From assembly GCA_017408685.1 (NCBI GenBank), contig JAFQUE010000006.1, positions 1 through 53,862 on the forward strand: a stretch of 53,862 nt of DNA, given 5' to 3'. The notes below the pieces were generated by a model. It was not told the DNA's origin and made no database searches. It saw only the letters and a program-made list of their open reading frames with translations. Below are positions 22,406 to 31,301 of the stretch, in pieces (positions within the stretch are counted from its first letter, which is position 1; every line of letters begins with the position of its first letter). The translations under genes and the position numbers were made by a program. Source of the stretch: Bacteroidaceae bacterium (GTDB lineage Bacteria; Bacteroidota; Bacteroidia; Bacteroidales; Bacteroidaceae).

Positions 22406-23350
22406 TTACCTGTTCAACAAAAAACGGACAATGTGTTCTATAAGTTCGTCTTTTATGGGCAATGCGGGACTCTTGTATGTTTCAAGTTGGGTGAGCATGT
22501 CGTTGCTTTCGCAATGCTTCAATACATGGTTCATGTTCCCTATTATATGGTACGATGAGAATATGCGCGCCGCCAACAACTTCTCGGCCTCTTTCACGTT
22601 CACTTGAATGTCCCTGTCGCCCTGAAGAATGAGGACCGGAATCTTCAGTTCGGCAATCTCCCGGGCCGGGTTGTATCGGAACCACGAGATGAGGTAGGGT
22701 TGTATGCTCTTGCGGTAAAGTGCCGCAAGGTAATTGGGTACATTCTCTACCGTGCGCCCCAGCAACAGTTCCTTGTTTATCTCTGCGGCCTCACGCTGCA
22801 CCTGCTCGGGTTGTGCGCTCAATTGCTCTTCAATAATCTCATGTGCCGGTCGACCGCAACCGGCAATTGAAATGTATGCCTTGACTGCATTGCTCTTGCG
22901 AGCTGCTACCATGCCAATGAGCGAACCTTCGCTGTGCCCCGCAATGGCGATTGTACTGAACCGCTTGTCGTTTGCAAAAAGGTCGGCCCATGCCGCTGCG
23001 TCATCGATGTAGTGCTCAAAGCGCAACTCCTCCTCGCTTGCTGCTGCCGCCCGGCTCTTGCCAATTCCCCGCTTGTCATACCGCAGGCTCGCAATGCCAT
23101 TGGCAGCAAGCCCCTCGGCAAGCATTTTCAGCGAATTGTTCTGCAGTTCGCTTCCCAGGGTGTTGCCGTTCATGTCGGTTGGACCGCTGCCGGCAATGAT
23201 GATTACAAGCGGGCAGGGTTGCTCCACGTCGGGCATGAGCAGTACGCCTTGGATGTCCCCTGTTGCGGTAGGGAGTATAATATTTTTCTCAACAGCCTGA
23301 GCGGTTGAGAAAAATATAAGGGTAAGTATGGTAAAGAGTACTTTTCTCAT
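22406..23350 (-). CDS. Secreted alpha/beta hydrolase
   Basis: A 314-residue protein from MRKVLFTILTLIFFSTAQA at 23350, a clear signal peptide, so it acts in the periplasm or envelope. IIIAGSGPTDMNG forms the oxyanion region, AGHSEGS the nucleophile elbow (Ser), LQGDRDIQV supplies the acid and NMNHVLK the histidine. It belongs to the broad serine aminopeptidase S33/dienelactone-hydrolase-like group. The substrate is unknown. It starts 13 bases after ddl and is followed closely by umuD. Confidence 0.85.
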   Translation of the reverse strand: MRKVLFTILTLIFFSTAQAVEKNIILPTATGDIQGVLLMPDVEQPCPLVIIIAGSGPTDMNGNTLGSELQNNSLKMLAEGLAANGIASLRYDKRGIGKSRAAAASEEELRFEHYIDDAAAWADLFANDKRFSTIAIAGHSEGSLIGMVAARKSNAVKAYISIAGCGRPAHEIIEEQLSAQPEQVQREAAEINKELLLGRTVENVPNYLAALYRKSIQPYLISWFRYNPAREIAELKIPVLILQGDRDIQVNVKEAEKLLAARIFSSYHIIGNMNHVLKHCESNDMLTQLETYKSPALPIKDELIEHIVRFLLNR

Positions 23351-23363
23351 TATGATGTATGCT

Positions 23364-24575
23364 TTATCCCATCTTTCCGCCCATCTTGCTGCCGAACTTG
23401 CCGCCGGTCTTTGCGCCGCCGCTGCTCTGTGCCGCAAAAATGTTCTCGCCATAGTTCACAGCCTTAAAACCTGCGTCCTGCTTGCGGCGGAAGGCTATCT
23501 CAATGAGGCGGTCGATGAGTGCAGTGAAGTTCATGCCGCTGTACTCCCAAAGGTAGAACGAGAGTGAACCGGGGATTGTGTTTATCTCGTTCACGAATAT
23601 TTCTCCGGTAGCCTCGTCTATTATAAAATCGATACGTGCAACGCCGTCGCATGAAAGGGCGCGGAAAGTATCGCAAGCAGCCTTCTGAATGAAGTCAGTG
23701 CTCTCCTTTGGCAGGTTGGCGGGGATTTCGCGCACTGTAGACTGCATGCCTTGTGACTGCTTGCCGCCACTGTTCATGTATTTGTCCTGGTAGGAAAGAA
23801 TCTCGCCGCTGCGCACGGGAACCTCGCAAACCGAAGCCTCGCACTCGTAATAGTTTCCAAGCACTGCGCAGTTCACCTCCTTGAGTTTCTGCACATACTT
23901 TTCAATGATTATGCGGCTTGTGAATGATATTGCATAATCCACGGCGTCAAGGAACTCCTCGCGGTTGTGCGCAGCACGTATACCCACGCTGGAACCGCTG
24001 TTGGCAGGTTTCACAATCACGGGGTAACCGAGTCTCTTTTCAACGGCAGCAACTGTTTCCTCCTGTCTGTCGGCCCACTCCTTGTCGCTGAACCAGCAGT
24101 AATCAATCACGGGAATACCGCACTCCTTCAGAATCATCTTCATGGTAATCTTGTCCATGCCGTTTGCCGAAGCCAATGTGTTGCAGCCTGTATATGGAAT
24201 GCCGCTGAACTCCATAACTCCCTGGAATGTGCCGTCCTCGCAGTTGGTGCCGTGAAGCGCCGGCATAATTACATCGAGCCTTGTTACAACATCCTTCTGG
24301 AACAACCCCTTTTTGGTGCGGTAGAGGTTGGTGTCGCCGTATATGGGTTTCATGTAGACCTCTTCGCACAGGCTTGCGAGTTTCTTCATGTCGCGGTAGT
24401 TCGCTACATTGAAAAGTGCCTCACCTGTGTACCACTTACCTTCTTTTGTTATGTATATGGGGGTAATGTCATATTTCTCCCTGTCCATCGCTGCCATTGC
24501 CTGGTTTGCGGTGATTACTGAAATCTCATTCTCGACGGAGCGTCCGCCGAATACTACTCCTACGTTGGTCTTCAT
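23364..24575 (-). CDS. ddl: D-alanine--D-alanine ligase
   Basis: A 403-residue ATP-grasp enzyme. VGVVFGGRSVENEIS is the N-terminal Ddl signature (usually GGxSxEHEVS). PALHGTNCEDGTFQG, GYPVIVKPANSGSSVGI (ATP grip), ARIDFIID and VNEINTIPGSLSFYLW (metal and substrate loop) follow in order. It joins two D-alanines for the peptidoglycan stem peptide in the cytoplasm. The MurF-like gene that would use the product lies just upstream. Odd feature: the last 20 or so residues form a Gly/Lys/Met-rich tail (GGAKTGGKFGSKMGGKMG) beyond the usual end. Confidence 0.95.
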   Translation of the reverse strand: MKTNVGVVFGGRSVENEISVITANQAMAAMDREKYDITPIYITKEGKWYTGEALFNVANYRDMKKLASLCEEVYMKPIYGDTNLYRTKKGLFQKDVVTRLDVIMPALHGTNCEDGTFQGVMEFSGIPYTGCNTLASANGMDKITMKMILKECGIPVIDYCWFSDKEWADRQEETVAAVEKRLGYPVIVKPANSGSSVGIRAAHNREEFLDAVDYAISFTSRIIIEKYVQKLKEVNCAVLGNYYECEASVCEVPVRSGEILSYQDKYMNSGGKQSQGMQSTVREIPANLPKESTDFIQKAACDTFRALSCDGVARIDFIIDEATGEIFVNEINTIPGSLSFYLWEYSGMNFTALIDRLIEIAFRRKQDAGFKAVNYGENIFAAQSSGGAKTGGKFGSKMGGKMG

Positions 24576-24628
24576 TTTATAGTTAAGGGTTAATAAGGGT
24601 TACTAAAGTAATTAAGGGTCAAAAGGGC

Positions 24629-24678
24629 TCGTCTATAATACCCCTTCCAATTTATTTAAAATTGTCAGGTAAATCATT
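24629..24678. repeat. 50-bp direct repeat, downstream copy of the murF 3' end
   Basis: These 50 bases are identical to 24752-24801, which contain the last codons and stop of the MurF-like gene plus its 3' flank. The two copies bracket the palindromic element at 24679-24751. This copy encodes the same terminal residues (DLPDNFK and stop) but is detached from the gene. Confidence 0.92.
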
Positions 24679-24751
24679 GGCTCGCTTTGCTTTTCGCGAC
24701 CCGCACGGCATGAACTACGTCCACGCTTCGTGCGACCAACCGCTGCAAAGT
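24679..24751. repeat. Palindromic intergenic element, copy A
   Basis: This is a 73-base GC-rich insert between two perfect 50-bp direct repeats. Outer arms CTTTGC (24685-24690) and GCAAAG (24745-24750) and inner arms CGCACG (24702-24707) and CGTGCG (24729-24734) can form a nested stem. The loop contains AACTACGTC, and GCGACCAACCGCT lies between inner and outer right arms. Both motifs recur with few changes in the element at 52571-52642, while the stem sequences differ but remain complementary. No open reading frame is present. It could be a REP/MITE-type element or a structured RNA. Confidence 0.7.
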
Positions 24752-24801
24752 TCGTCTATAATACCCCTTCCAATTTATTTAAAATTGTCAGGTAAATCAT
24801 T
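24752..24801. repeat. 50-bp direct repeat, genic copy (3' end of the MurF-like gene)
   Basis: This is the partner of 24629-24678, identical over 50 bases. It includes the final eight codons and stop of the MurF-like gene. Confidence 0.92.
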
Positions 24802-26319
24802 TTCATAAAGTACCACATCGCCGGGGCGCAGAATCTGCGCCAGTTGCCGGTGGGCGTGGTTCAGCGAGTCGGCAAGGAAATACTTCTCTGCAGGCATGCA
24901 GCCCTCTTCAATGCCGCTCTTTATGGCCTCGCGGTTAACTGCATTCACTATTATGGCATAGTCGCAACTCACGGCAATTGTGCGCCCGAGTTCCATGTTG
25001 GCCGCGGCCTGGCGTGCGCCCATTTCTACAAATCCGGGGGTGATGACAATGCGTTTGTTGCCCTCGCCCACGGCAAAGTTCTTCAACACCTCGAGGCTCA
25101 TCTTTGCTCCCTGCGGGTTGGAGTTGTAGGCGTCATCAAGCACTGTTATGCCGTTCGCTACTTTCATTGACAAGCGGTGCTCAACGGGTTGCAGTCGCGC
25201 AATGGCATTCTTCTGCTTGTTTGCGGGCACGCCCAGGTGGTCGGCTACGGCAATGGAGGCCAGAATGTTTAGCAGGTTGCCCGCTCCAAGCAGGCGGCTG
25301 CTGTACTGCTCGTTGCCAAGGGTGAACGATACGCCACCGGCACCGTAAACAACATCCTTTGCCTTGTAATCACCTTCGCCTTCAACAGCATATTTTGTTA
25401 TCCTGCAACGACTTGTTATGCCATTGTAGTTCTTTATGTATTCCGAATCTATGTTTATCACTCCAAGACCGTCGGCCGGCAGTGAGTTTATAAGTTCGAA
25501 CTTGGTGTCCTGTATATTCTCTACACTCTTGAATGTCTCGAGGTGCATTTCACCCACCGCCGTAACAATGCCTATCGTGGGGTGCACAAGGTCGCATATC
25601 TCCTTTATGTCATTCTTCTGTTTTGCGCCCATTTCCACAATGAACACCTGATGATAGGGGCGCAAATGCTCACGTATTGTTCTTATTACGCCAAGCAGGG
25701 TGTTGAAGTTGCCCGGGGTCACAAGCACATTATATTTTTCAGCAAGCACGCTTGCAAGGTAGTTCTTTGTGCTTGTCTTGCCGAAACTGCCTGTCACGCC
25801 AATTACAATGAGTCCTTTGTGGCTCTCGATTATGCGCTTGGCGTCGTTGTAATAGTGGCGGTTTATGGCCTTTTCAATGGGAGTATTCACCATGTTGGCA
25901 AGCAACATAATAAAGTTGGACAGCAGCAACTCTGCTCCAATGATAACCGGTGCCCATTTCCCGGCGAAAAGCAGTGACAAAGCGGTTATCGCGGCAAAGA
26001 GTATGATGTTTGTCGCAAACAGTCTTTTTACACGCATTGTGTACACAAGCGGTGTCTTGAACTTCTCGCCCAAGGAGTATATCCATGCACCTATGGTTAC
26101 GCCGGTTGCAAACCCCACACCCAAATAGTTCGGGAAAAGTGCCGGCACAAGCATAAGTAGCGCAAGAACTCTATACTTTGAAACAATGTTCCCCGGAACC
26201 AACCAACGGGAATAACGGTTGTAGCGGTAGGAACTCAACTGGAACATGTGTATGTCGTACCTTGCTATCATTACAAAGAATGCAACGGCAACGGTGGTGT
26301 AAATTATAATGGTTCCCAT
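24775..26319 (-). CDS. Membrane-anchored MurF-like UDP-MurNAc-tripeptide:D-Ala-D-Ala ligase
   Basis: A 514-residue protein. Residues 1-145 contain about four hydrophobic segments (near 4-20, 50-82, 100-118 and 124-142). The Mur ligase core then starts with the P-loop GVTGSFGKTS (174-183), NTLLGVIRTI, VEMGAK, HLETFKSVENI, the LQPVEHRL segment and DDAYNSNP. This order and the DAYNSNP motif fit MurF, which adds D-Ala-D-Ala to the peptidoglycan precursor. The normal soluble N-terminal MurF domain is replaced by a membrane region. It lies upstream of ddl, which makes the substrate. Whether it is the cell's only MurF cannot be told from this window. Confidence 0.85.
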   Translation of the reverse strand: MGTIIIYTTVAVAFFVMIARYDIHMFQLSSYRYNRYSRWLVPGNIVSKYRVLALLMLVPALFPNYLGVGFATGVTIGAWIYSLGEKFKTPLVYTMRVKRLFATNIILFAAITALSLLFAGKWAPVIIGAELLLSNFIMLLANMVNTPIEKAINRHYYNDAKRIIESHKGLIVIGVTGSFGKTSTKNYLASVLAEKYNVLVTPGNFNTLLGVIRTIREHLRPYHQVFIVEMGAKQKNDIKEICDLVHPTIGIVTAVGEMHLETFKSVENIQDTKFELINSLPADGLGVINIDSEYIKNYNGITSRCRITKYAVEGEGDYKAKDVVYGAGGVSFTLGNEQYSSRLLGAGNLLNILASIAVADHLGVPANKQKNAIARLQPVEHRLSMKVANGITVLDDAYNSNPQGAKMSLEVLKNFAVGEGNKRIVITPGFVEMGARQAAANMELGRTIAVSCDYAIIVNAVNREAIKSGIEEGCMPAEKYFLADSLNHAHRQLAQILRPGDVVLYENDLPDNFK

Positions 26320-26325
26320 GGTCGG

Positions 26326-27108
26326 TTATTTGATGTTAAAGAAATTCTTCATTACAGCGGTGAACAACCCGGGGTTTTCAAGGAACGAGAAGTGTCCTGT
26401 GCCGTGTGCAATCACAAGCCCTGCGTCGGGGATGAGTCTCTCCATTGTCTTTGCGTCGCTCAACGGTGTGGCTGTGTCCATGTTGCCCCAGAAGAGCAGG
26501 GTGGGGGCCTTTATGCTTGGCATGAGGTGAGTTAGGTCTTCGTTCACTACCTTCGAGAGTATCGCACGCATCATGGGCGAGGCGTTGTTGTAGTCGCTCG
26601 AACCTGCACCCTTGCGTCGCTTGTCGATAATTGCTTGTGCCTTCTCCTTTGGCAGGAATGTGTTGCACAGCCACTTCATTGCCTTGAATGTGTACACTTT
26701 CCAATAGTACTTCAGCGGGCGCTTGGGTTTTATTCCGGCTGCGTCCACCAGCACCACGCGGCTAACCTCGTTGCGCGAGGCGAATACAATGCTTACCCTG
26801 CCGCCAAAAGAGTGCCCCATGAGTGCAGGTCTTTCAATCCCGTTCTCCTTTACAAAAGCCTCCACCATGCGGGTGTACTCCTCTACACCCCACACTTCAG
26901 TGGGCTCGTCCGACGCCCCGAACCCCGGGAAATCGAAACTGTATGTCTTGTAGGTTGTTGCAAGCACGGCCTGTATGTTCTTGAATATCTCGCCCGTGCA
27001 GCCCCAACCGTGGAGCAGAAGGATTGGCTCGCCCTCTCCCGCAACGGTTATGTTCACATTTATGTTGTTGTAACGGAAAGTCATTTCCTCTTTAAAATAT
27101 AATTTCAT
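26326..27108 (-). CDS. Alpha/beta hydrolase (cytoplasmic)
   Basis: A 260-residue protein with the classic fold motifs: LLLHGWGCTGEIF (oxyanion hole), MGHSFGGRVS (nucleophile Ser), WGNMDTATP (acid) and HGTGHFSFLE (His). No signal peptide. Met at position 9 (27084) is an alternative start. It sits 6 bases upstream of the MurF-like gene, so it leads that operon. Family members act on small esters, peptides or ring compounds; the substrate here is unknown. Confidence 0.88.
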   Translation of the reverse strand: MKLYFKEEMTFRYNNINVNITVAGEGEPILLLHGWGCTGEIFKNIQAVLATTYKTYSFDFPGFGASDEPTEVWGVEEYTRMVEAFVKENGIERPALMGHSFGGRVSIVFASRNEVSRVVLVDAAGIKPKRPLKYYWKVYTFKAMKWLCNTFLPKEKAQAIIDKRRKGAGSSDYNNASPMMRAILSKVVNEDLTHLMPSIKAPTLLFWGNMDTATPLSDAKTMERLIPDAGLVIAHGTGHFSFLENPGLFTAVMKNFFNIK

Positions 27109-27172
27109 GCGAAGATAGTGAATTCTGCCATAATATTCCCGATAGTCGGTGAGGAAATGTTGGCATGTCGTA

Positions 27173-27208
27173 CAAAAATTCTCCGCCCTCGTTCAAAGGC
27201 GGAGAATT
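27173..27208 (-). terminator. Terminator of the GH31 gene
   Basis: An 11-bp stem (27177-27187 with 27198-27208) followed on the minus strand by a T-run (27173-27180 gives TTTTT). It lies 21 bases after the GH31 stop codon. Confidence 0.85.
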
Positions 27209-27228
27209 CTTGTGTAGTCTGTATCCTT

Positions 27229-30200
27229 TCAGAACCTGATTGTGTTCAGGTGTTTGTCTACAATCACGCCGTCAACAGCCTTGATGTTGAACTTTACATT
27301 CTTTTTGGACTTCATGGTAACCTTCACAAGTTCGATGTCGCCGTTTAACGTGTCCTGGTTGCCCTCATTAATGAAGGTCGGATATACAACGGTCTCGCCG
27401 TTGGTGTGCAGGCGGTTCTTGCTGTAGTTTGCCATGCTGCCTGTGCCAATAGTTTCAATTCCTACATAGTCATATTCGGCAGGGTCGTATGGGAGTGCAA
27501 TGCCGAACGCGTTGACGTTTGCAAGGTCCCGGCCGCTTATTGTGATTACAACCTCCTCGCCCGCCTTGTAGTTCTTCTTGTCGGCAGCAACGGTTATTGT
27601 GCCGGCAACAGTGTTATCCGCTTTCTCGTACACGCCATCGCCAATACGTGTGGCAGCAACAGAGATATCCGCTGCGTCAATGCGGCCGTTCTCGTTCACG
27701 TCGCCAATGCTTACGTAGTCGAAATCACTGTCTCCCTTGCGCAAACCGTTGTAGTTGAGGTAAGATGTCAGGTCGTTTTCATCAACCTTCTTGTCCTTGT
27801 TGATATCGCCGGATAGGTATGTTTCGCTGCCTGGGAACTTGAAAATATACATTTCGCGACCTGAACCGAAGTTGCCTACAGCCTCCGTGACGCTTATCTT
27901 TATGTAACGCGCCTTGGGGTTGTCATCGAAAGTGAATACCTTGGTGTCGGGTGTGCGTGCCCACTCAAATGCTACCGGTTCGCTCCATGTCTCTTTGTTT
28001 GTGCTGTAGCAGATGGTGGCTTTTGTGATGGTGCCGTTGCTTGCGTCCTCGCGGCCAAGGTAGTGTATTTTGTCGAGTGTCGATAGACCGTTAAGGTCAA
28101 TCACGAGGTCGAACGGAAGAGCATTCCGGCCATATGCAGTGTGCCAAATGTTACCCTCCTCAAAATCGAAGAGGCGGTCAGGCCCCTGACCGCCCTGGTT
28201 CTCGCATGTGGTTGAGCCTTTGACACCGGTGAGCGCCCACTCGAGCGGGTTACTCTTTGTGGTAGCACTGATTACGCTCCACTCGCTTGCGCCGCTCTTG
28301 TTCACAGCGCGCACTGCGAATGTGTAGTCTGTGACAGGGGTGAGGTCCTCGAACAACAGACTTGTTCCCTTTATGGTGCTGTATATGCGGTTCTGGAACT
28401 TTATTTCGTAGTAGTCGGCATTTGCAACCTTCTCCCAACTTGGAGTAATTGTATATGCCTGGCAGTTCTCGTCCGAAACTGTTGCCTTGGGAGCCTCAAG
28501 CGCGCCCTCGTTAGCAAGCAGACTGCTCTTTACATTTAACCGGTGCCCCTTGATTGTAACTGTAGTAGCGGCCGCTGTAACATTGCTCTTGGCAATCTTT
28601 ACCATTACGACAGGGTTCTTTATAATCTCCACATTCTCGAACTCACTGTCCTTTGTGGCAAAGCGGTTCATGTTGGGTGTTGCGTTATAGAACCACACGT
28701 TCTCACCCTTGTTGAAATCTTCAATGGATGTTACCTTTCTCAGTTTGACATTCTTCTTGCCTATCTTGGCTGCAACTTTCAAAGGCTCGGTACTTGCATT
28801 GACTTTCAATATGGTAACCTTCTCCTTTGTAAAACCGTTGAAGTTGCCCTCTGTGGGGTTTATTGTTACTGTAACATTGCCCTTTGCGTCACGTCTCTGC
28901 TCAATGATGGTTGTCGTGTACTCGCCGGCGCGGTAGAGTTCTGTCACACCGTCATCGTCATACTCGACGAACGAAGTCTCGCCTTGCGGGTATATTTCGT
29001 ACATGCGCAGTGCATTGTCAATTCCCTTTACATTGTTGTTGGGAGCAGTCATAGGAATGATAGCCCCGGCCTTTACAAATATGGGAAGTTTCCACAGCGG
29101 GGTGTCGAAATTATTGATTACACGGCCGCCCTCGTACTTCTCACCTGTAAACCAGTCGTACCAGTCGCCCTCGGGCAGGTATATGTTGTTGCGTATGTCG
29201 TTTCCCTTTGCGTCCATTGCTGTCTCCTGATATATTGGAGCAACAAGGAAGTAAGGGCCATACATGTACTGGTAGCGTGTTGCTGTACCCATAGTGTACT
29301 CGTTGGCTTCGTCCTCAAGGAACATTGCGCGTATCATTGGCTTGCCGTCAACAGCCTCACGGGCAATGCTGTATGTGTATGGCATGAGTTCCGACTTTAA
29401 CTTCATGTATGTACGGTTGATTGAAGTGGCGGGCTCGCCAAGCGCGTGCGGGTATTTTTCGTTAGAACCCCAGCCGTCCATGTTGAGCATCATGGGGGTG
29501 AAGGTCTTCCACTGGTACTCGCGTACGAATACCGGAGCGTTCTTTCCGCCGAAGATACCGTCTACATCGGATGTTATGTTAGGTTGTCCCGAAAGGCTGG
29601 CGCCAATGAAAGTAGGTATGTGGAAACGGATATACTCCCACTCGCCGCCTGTCTGGTCGCCGCTCCATATTGTGGCATAGCGCTGTGTGCCGGCCCAGCC
29701 GTCGCATGAGATTATGTAAGGGCGTGCATTGCTCCCGTAGTAGGTCATGATGTTTGCCGCGTCGGCAACGCCCCTGAGCCCGAACGAGTAACCAGGCCCC
29801 ACCCATGCAACGTCGGTTTTGAGCACGCGTACACCGGCGTCGCGCACTTCCTTGGTAAGGTCACGCTGCAATAATGCGCTTACACCTTCTCGCGGTAATA
29901 GGTTAGACTCGGTCCAAAGACCAATCTCCACTCCCTTTGCACGAGTATATTCGCCGAATTCCTTCAAATTCTGTATGTTCCCGTCGAGTGTCTCAGCCTG
30001 ACCGTAGCCGCAAGCGTATCCGTCGTTGGGAAGGAACCAACCGAGTGGCATGTCCTGGTCAAGGTAGCGGTCAACTGCCGCGCGTGCCGAGAACTGGTGA
30101 GGACCGTTTTCGCCGTTGAGTGACTCCCTTGCACCGCCATTGTCGGTCTGGCTTTCGCGGTAGCGCTTGCCGTCCTCGTATAGCATACCACTGCCATCCT

Positions 30201-31074
30201 TGCTCTCGGTCCAGTAGTCGCGGTTGTAAGCGTTGAGGTGACCCATGTAGAAACCGAACTTTGGCATGAGTACAGGGTTGCCTGTCAACTGGTAAAAGTC
30301 GTTGAGCAGTGCAATGCCGTCTTCATTTATCATAAAGAACACATCAAGGTAATTCTCCTCATGCATAAGAGTGGTTGTTCTGGTTTCGCCTGCCCCGAAA
30401 TCATATTTGCCCTTGCGGAATGTGTGCCACATGAAACCGTAGCCGTTTGATGACCAGAAGAATGGTGTGGGCGACGCCACGCCTCCATCGGTCCAACTGC
30501 TCTGGTTTTCAATGTCTATGGCCTTGCCCGCGTGAGAGAAACGTCCGTTCTGCACACCGCCACCATAGAAGAACTCGCCTTCGCTTTGCTTGAGTGTCAC
30601 AATTGTCTTGCCGTTCTTGAAAAGCACCGGTGCAGCCTCCTCAAAGGCAATCTGTCCTGTCGTAAGGTTCTTTACTCTAATCTGCCCGGTTGCCTTGCAC
30701 ACACTCAACTCAATCTTTGCTGTAGTTACAGTGTAGGTCTTATCGCTCTCTTTAATGTTAAGGTTCTCTACCGCCTTGCGTGGGTTATCGACAAGAATCT
30801 GCGCTTCGGGGTAACCCGCCATTGGTTCCGGGTCGCGCACGATACCGCCATTGTTGTCCTGGAACATACGGAAAATGTTGTCACCGTAGAAATCAAGTGT
30901 AACTCTTCGGTTGTCACTCAGGCGCAGTTCCACAGTGGTGGGGTTTATCTGCACCACACTCTCCACTTTCTCCTTATAAGTGTTGTCATTTGTGGCCTGC
31001 ACCGGAGCGCAGCATGCAAAAACCATTGCTGCCGATAGAGCAATTGTCTTCAAGTTCTTTCTGTTGAGTCTCAT
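27229..31074 (-). CDS. Secreted GH31 glycosidase, probably alpha-N-acetylgalactosaminidase type, with FN3, F5/8C, dockerin and cohesin modules
   Basis: A 1281-residue protein with a signal peptide ending near PVQATN. The GH31 barrel shows YMGHLNAYNRDYW, MPLGWFLPNDGYACGYGQ, GLWTESNLLP and RVLKTDVAWVG; Asp near residue 418 is the expected nucleophile, and WSGDQTGGEW near 471 likely supplies the acid. The PNDGYxxGYGQ and TDVAWVGPGYSFGLRG pattern resembles the GH31 subfamily of Bacteroides/Enterococcus alpha-GalNAc hydrolases rather than alpha-glucosidases; this assignment is from memory of the family. Accessory modules: fibronectin III about 865-955, F5/8 type C about 960-1080, dockerin-like with two Ca-binding repeats (GDINKDKKVDENDL and GDVNENGRIDAADI), then a cohesin-like domain to the end. 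It would cleave alpha-GalNAc from mucin-type or blood-group glycans. Confidence 0.85.
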   Translation of the reverse strand: MRLNRKNLKTIALSAAMVFACCAPVQATNDNTYKEKVESVVQINPTTVELRLSDNRRVTLDFYGDNIFRMFQDNNGGIVRDPEPMAGYPEAQILVDNPRKAVENLNIKESDKTYTVTTAKIELSVCKATGQIRVKNLTTGQIAFEEAAPVLFKNGKTIVTLKQSEGEFFYGGGVQNGRFSHAGKAIDIENQSSWTDGGVASPTPFFWSSNGYGFMWHTFRKGKYDFGAGETRTTTLMHEENYLDVFFMINEDGIALLNDFYQLTGNPVLMPKFGFYMGHLNAYNRDYWTESKDGSGMLYEDGKRYRESQTDNGGARESLNGENGPHQFSARAAVDRYLDQDMPLGWFLPNDGYACGYGQAETLDGNIQNLKEFGEYTRAKGVEIGLWTESNLLPREGVSALLQRDLTKEVRDAGVRVLKTDVAWVGPGYSFGLRGVADAANIMTYYGSNARPYIISCDGWAGTQRYATIWSGDQTGGEWEYIRFHIPTFIGASLSGQPNITSDVDGIFGGKNAPVFVREYQWKTFTPMMLNMDGWGSNEKYPHALGEPATSINRTYMKLKSELMPYTYSIAREAVDGKPMIRAMFLEDEANEYTMGTATRYQYMYGPYFLVAPIYQETAMDAKGNDIRNNIYLPEGDWYDWFTGEKYEGGRVINNFDTPLWKLPIFVKAGAIIPMTAPNNNVKGIDNALRMYEIYPQGETSFVEYDDDGVTELYRAGEYTTTIIEQRRDAKGNVTVTINPTEGNFNGFTKEKVTILKVNASTEPLKVAAKIGKKNVKLRKVTSIEDFNKGENVWFYNATPNMNRFATKDSEFENVEIIKNPVVMVKIAKSNVTAAATTVTIKGHRLNVKSSLLANEGALEAPKATVSDENCQAYTITPSWEKVANADYYEIKFQNRIYSTIKGTSLLFEDLTPVTDYTFAVRAVNKSGASEWSVISATTKSNPLEWALTGVKGSTTCENQGGQGPDRLFDFEEGNIWHTAYGRNALPFDLVIDLNGLSTLDKIHYLGREDASNGTITKATICYSTNKETWSEPVAFEWARTPDTKVFTFDDNPKARYIKISVTEAVGNFGSGREMYIFKFPGSETYLSGDINKDKKVDENDLTSYLNYNGLRKGDSDFDYVSIGDVNENGRIDAADISVAATRIGDGVYEKADNTVAGTITVAADKKNYKAGEEVVITISGRDLANVNAFGIALPYDPAEYDYVGIETIGTGSMANYSKNRLHTNGETVVYPTFINEGNQDTLNGDIELVKVTMKSKKNVKFNIKAVDGVIVDKHLNTIRF

Positions 31075-31127
31075 TGTGATTATTGTTTGAATATTTTATT
31101 GTTCTTTTGTCGTAAACTTAATAATTA

Positions 31128-31135
31128 CAAAGGTA
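31128..31135 (-). promoter_or_regulatory. Possible -7 element of the GH31 gene
   Basis: The minus strand reads TACCTTTG, matching TAnnTTTG, 54 bases upstream of the ATG. No clear -33 TTG at the right spacing. The remaining intergenic DNA to 31301 shows nothing else I can name. Confidence 0.4.
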
Positions 31136-31301
31136 TTAAAAATATTCATATGGAACTGTTAAACGTTTCCCGAATTATAAAACAGAAAGAATGAAATTTG
31201 ATTGTGGAACGATAATGCCTTGTCATGTTGAGTAGGTGTCAGTCTCAGCATTAAGTCATTAGTGCTCCTTAGTCATCTTTGGTTCCTCTCCCAGGTTTGC
31301 T

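Noticed and set aside
28543-29400. A 285-codon frame opposite the GH31 gene
   Set aside because: No motif; GH31 has full-length domain support on the other strand.
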